A stretch of 64,000 bases of DNA from Nocardioidaceae bacterium (lineage in GTDB: Bacteria > Actinomycetota > Actinomycetes > Propionibacteriales > Nocardioidaceae), in assembly GCA_009780515.1 (NCBI GenBank), contig WQZX01000005.1, positions 1 to 64,000 on the forward strand. Direction: 5' to 3'. A program made the position numbers and the translations under genes. Every line of letters starts with the position of its first letter. The stretch's first letter is position 1. Positions 62,953-64,000 of the stretch are shown here, in pieces. Under the pieces are notes generated by a model. That model worked only from the letters and a program-made list of their open reading frames with translations. It made no database searches and was not told the DNA's origin.

Positions 62953-64000
62953 CATGCGCCGCACCGTGTTCGACGAGGACCACGAGTCCTTCCGCTCGAC
63001 CCTCCGCTCCTTCATCGAGTCGGAGGTCGTGCCCCACTACCAGGAGTGGTTCGAGGAGGGCATCGTCCCGAAGGACCTCTACCTCAAGCTCGGTGAGCTC
63101 GGGGTGTTCGGCATCGAGGTGCCCGAGGAGCACGGCGGAGCCGGCATCGAGTCGTTCAAGTTCTCCGCGATCCAGTCCGAGGAGCTCGCGCGCGCCGGTG
63201 TCAGCTTCGGCGGCTCGTCGACCCACGTCGCGCTCTGCCTGCCGTACCTGCTGAAGCTCGGCAGCGAGGAGCAGCTCAAGCGCTGGATGCCGGGGTTCGT
63301 TTCCGGCGAGACGATGTTCGCGATCGCGATGACCGAGCCGGGCACGGGCTCCGACCTCGCCGGCATGACCACGACCGCCAAGCGCGACGGCGACGGCTAC
63401 GTCCTCAACGGCGCGAAGACGTTCATCACCGGCGGCGTCCAGGCCGACCGCGTGATCGTGTGTGCGCGCACCTCGCCGCCGGAGGACGGCAACCGACGAC
63501 ACGGCATCTCGCTGTTCGCCGTCGACACCACGTCCGACGGGTACGCCGTCGGCCGCAAGCTCGACAAGATCGGCCTGCGCACCTCCGACACCGCCGAGCT
63601 GTCGTTCAGCGACGTGCACGTGCCGGCCGAGGACCTGCTCGGCGAGGAGGGCGAGGGCTTCTCCTACCTGGGCCAGAACCTGCCGCAGGAGCGGCTCGGG
63701 ATCGCCTTCGGCGCCTACGCCCAGGCCGCTGCCGCCGTCCGCTTCACCCAGCAGTACGTCGAGGAGCGCAAGGTCTTCGGCACCTCGGTCGCGACGTTCC
63801 AGAACACCAAGTTCGAGCTCGCCGCCTGTCAGGCGGAGGTCGACGCCGCGCAGGCCGTCGCCGACCGCGCGCTCGAGGCCCACGACCTCGGCGAGCTGAC
63901 CGCCGCCGAGGCGGCGTCGGCCAAGCTGTTCTGCACCGAGGTCGCGAGCCGGGTCATCGACCGGTGCCTGCAGCTGCACGGCGGCTACGGCTACATGAAC
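62953..64000 (+). CDS. acyl-CoA dehydrogenase (truncated by window end)
   Basis: 349 residues visible; absent from the ORF track because no stop lies in the window. FAD enzyme introducing a double bond alpha-beta to the acyl-CoA thioester. Motifs: PEEHGGAGIES, AMTEPGTGSDLAGMTTTA, NGAKTFITGG, RTSDTAELSFSDVHVPAEDLLG, ERKVFG, and LQLHGGYGYMN at the cut. ATG at 62953 with GAGAGGA Shine-Dalgarno. Follows the LLM/FMN reductase pair by 58 bases and could be co-transcribed. Confidence 0.95.

Overview
The window is a dense, high-GC chromosomal segment of an actinobacterium. The gene order recapitulates the well-known uvrC-rapZ-yvcK-whiA-gap-pgk-tpi-secG ... pgl-tal-tkt-ctaB ... sufR-B-D-C-S-U-T ... 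nfeD-SPFH block found, for example, around Rv1420-Rv1488 of Mycobacterium tuberculosis. Codon use, RbpA, WhiA, SufR, DUF3099 and a dispersed 'GGTCTCGACAAGCTCGACC' REP-type palindrome point to a Nocardioides-like member of the Propionibacteriales; this placement is an inference. No rRNA, tRNA, CRISPR array, prophage or insertion sequence with a transposase was seen, and no gap between genes exceeds 300 bases.

Layout. 1-1.5 kb: an imperfect hairpin and a TPR protein. 1.5-10.3 kb: uvrC, rapZ, yvcK, whiA, then lower glycolysis (gap, pgk, tpiA), secG and rbpA. 10.4-12.6 kb: an unusual secreted protein fusing adhesin-like domains to a C-terminal sortase. 12.7-18.4 kb: a leftward sugar-phosphate operon tkt-tal-pgi-pgl, in which pgi sits where zwf-opcA normally lie. 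18.6-20.7 kb: haem O and haem A synthases facing each other across an inverted/tandem repeat element. 20.7-23.2 kb: an ABC exporter and two small membrane proteins. 23.2-25.5 kb: an orphan molybdopterin hydroxylase large subunit. 25.7-32.2 kb: a complete SUF iron-sulphur assembly operon headed by its repressor SufR, with a Rieske-type ferredoxin inside. 32.2-40.6 kb: an ASCH-like protein, an SRPBCC protein, a two-gene exporter, an XRE/AbiEii-type toxin-antitoxin pair, a phosphotransferase, a zinc metallopeptidase and an ABC-F protein. 40.6-47.3 kb: a MacB/FtsX-type ABC system divergent from glycerol catabolism (glpK-glpD). 47.3-49.2 kb: a leader with a tiny uORF and hairpins, a frameshifted alpha/beta hydrolase and an SDR lacking the usual Tyr. 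49.2-54.6 kb: SURF1, moaA, small proteins, dodecin, a 164-bp inverted-repeat element, SixA and SerB. 54.7-64 kb: an ABC ATPase, NfeD-SPFH, membrane proteins, an alpha/beta hydrolase, a kinase-like protein, a frameshifted membrane protein, a SpoIIE-type phosphatase, a flavin monooxygenase with its FMN reductase, and an acyl-CoA dehydrogenase running off the end.

Cross-cutting signals. A TANNNT -10-like hexamer (often TAGGCT) lies 6-8 bases before the start codon of two dozen genes, a strong signature of leaderless transcription that also fixes several starts. Several candidate operators are visible: a perfect palindrome and an iron-box-like site before sufR, a 22-bp palindrome between glpK and the divergent ABC operon, a KstR-like site before the SRPBCC gene, and a palindromic site before the flavin monooxygenase. 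Two genes carry single-base frameshifts in short G/C runs, which could be sequence error or real decay.
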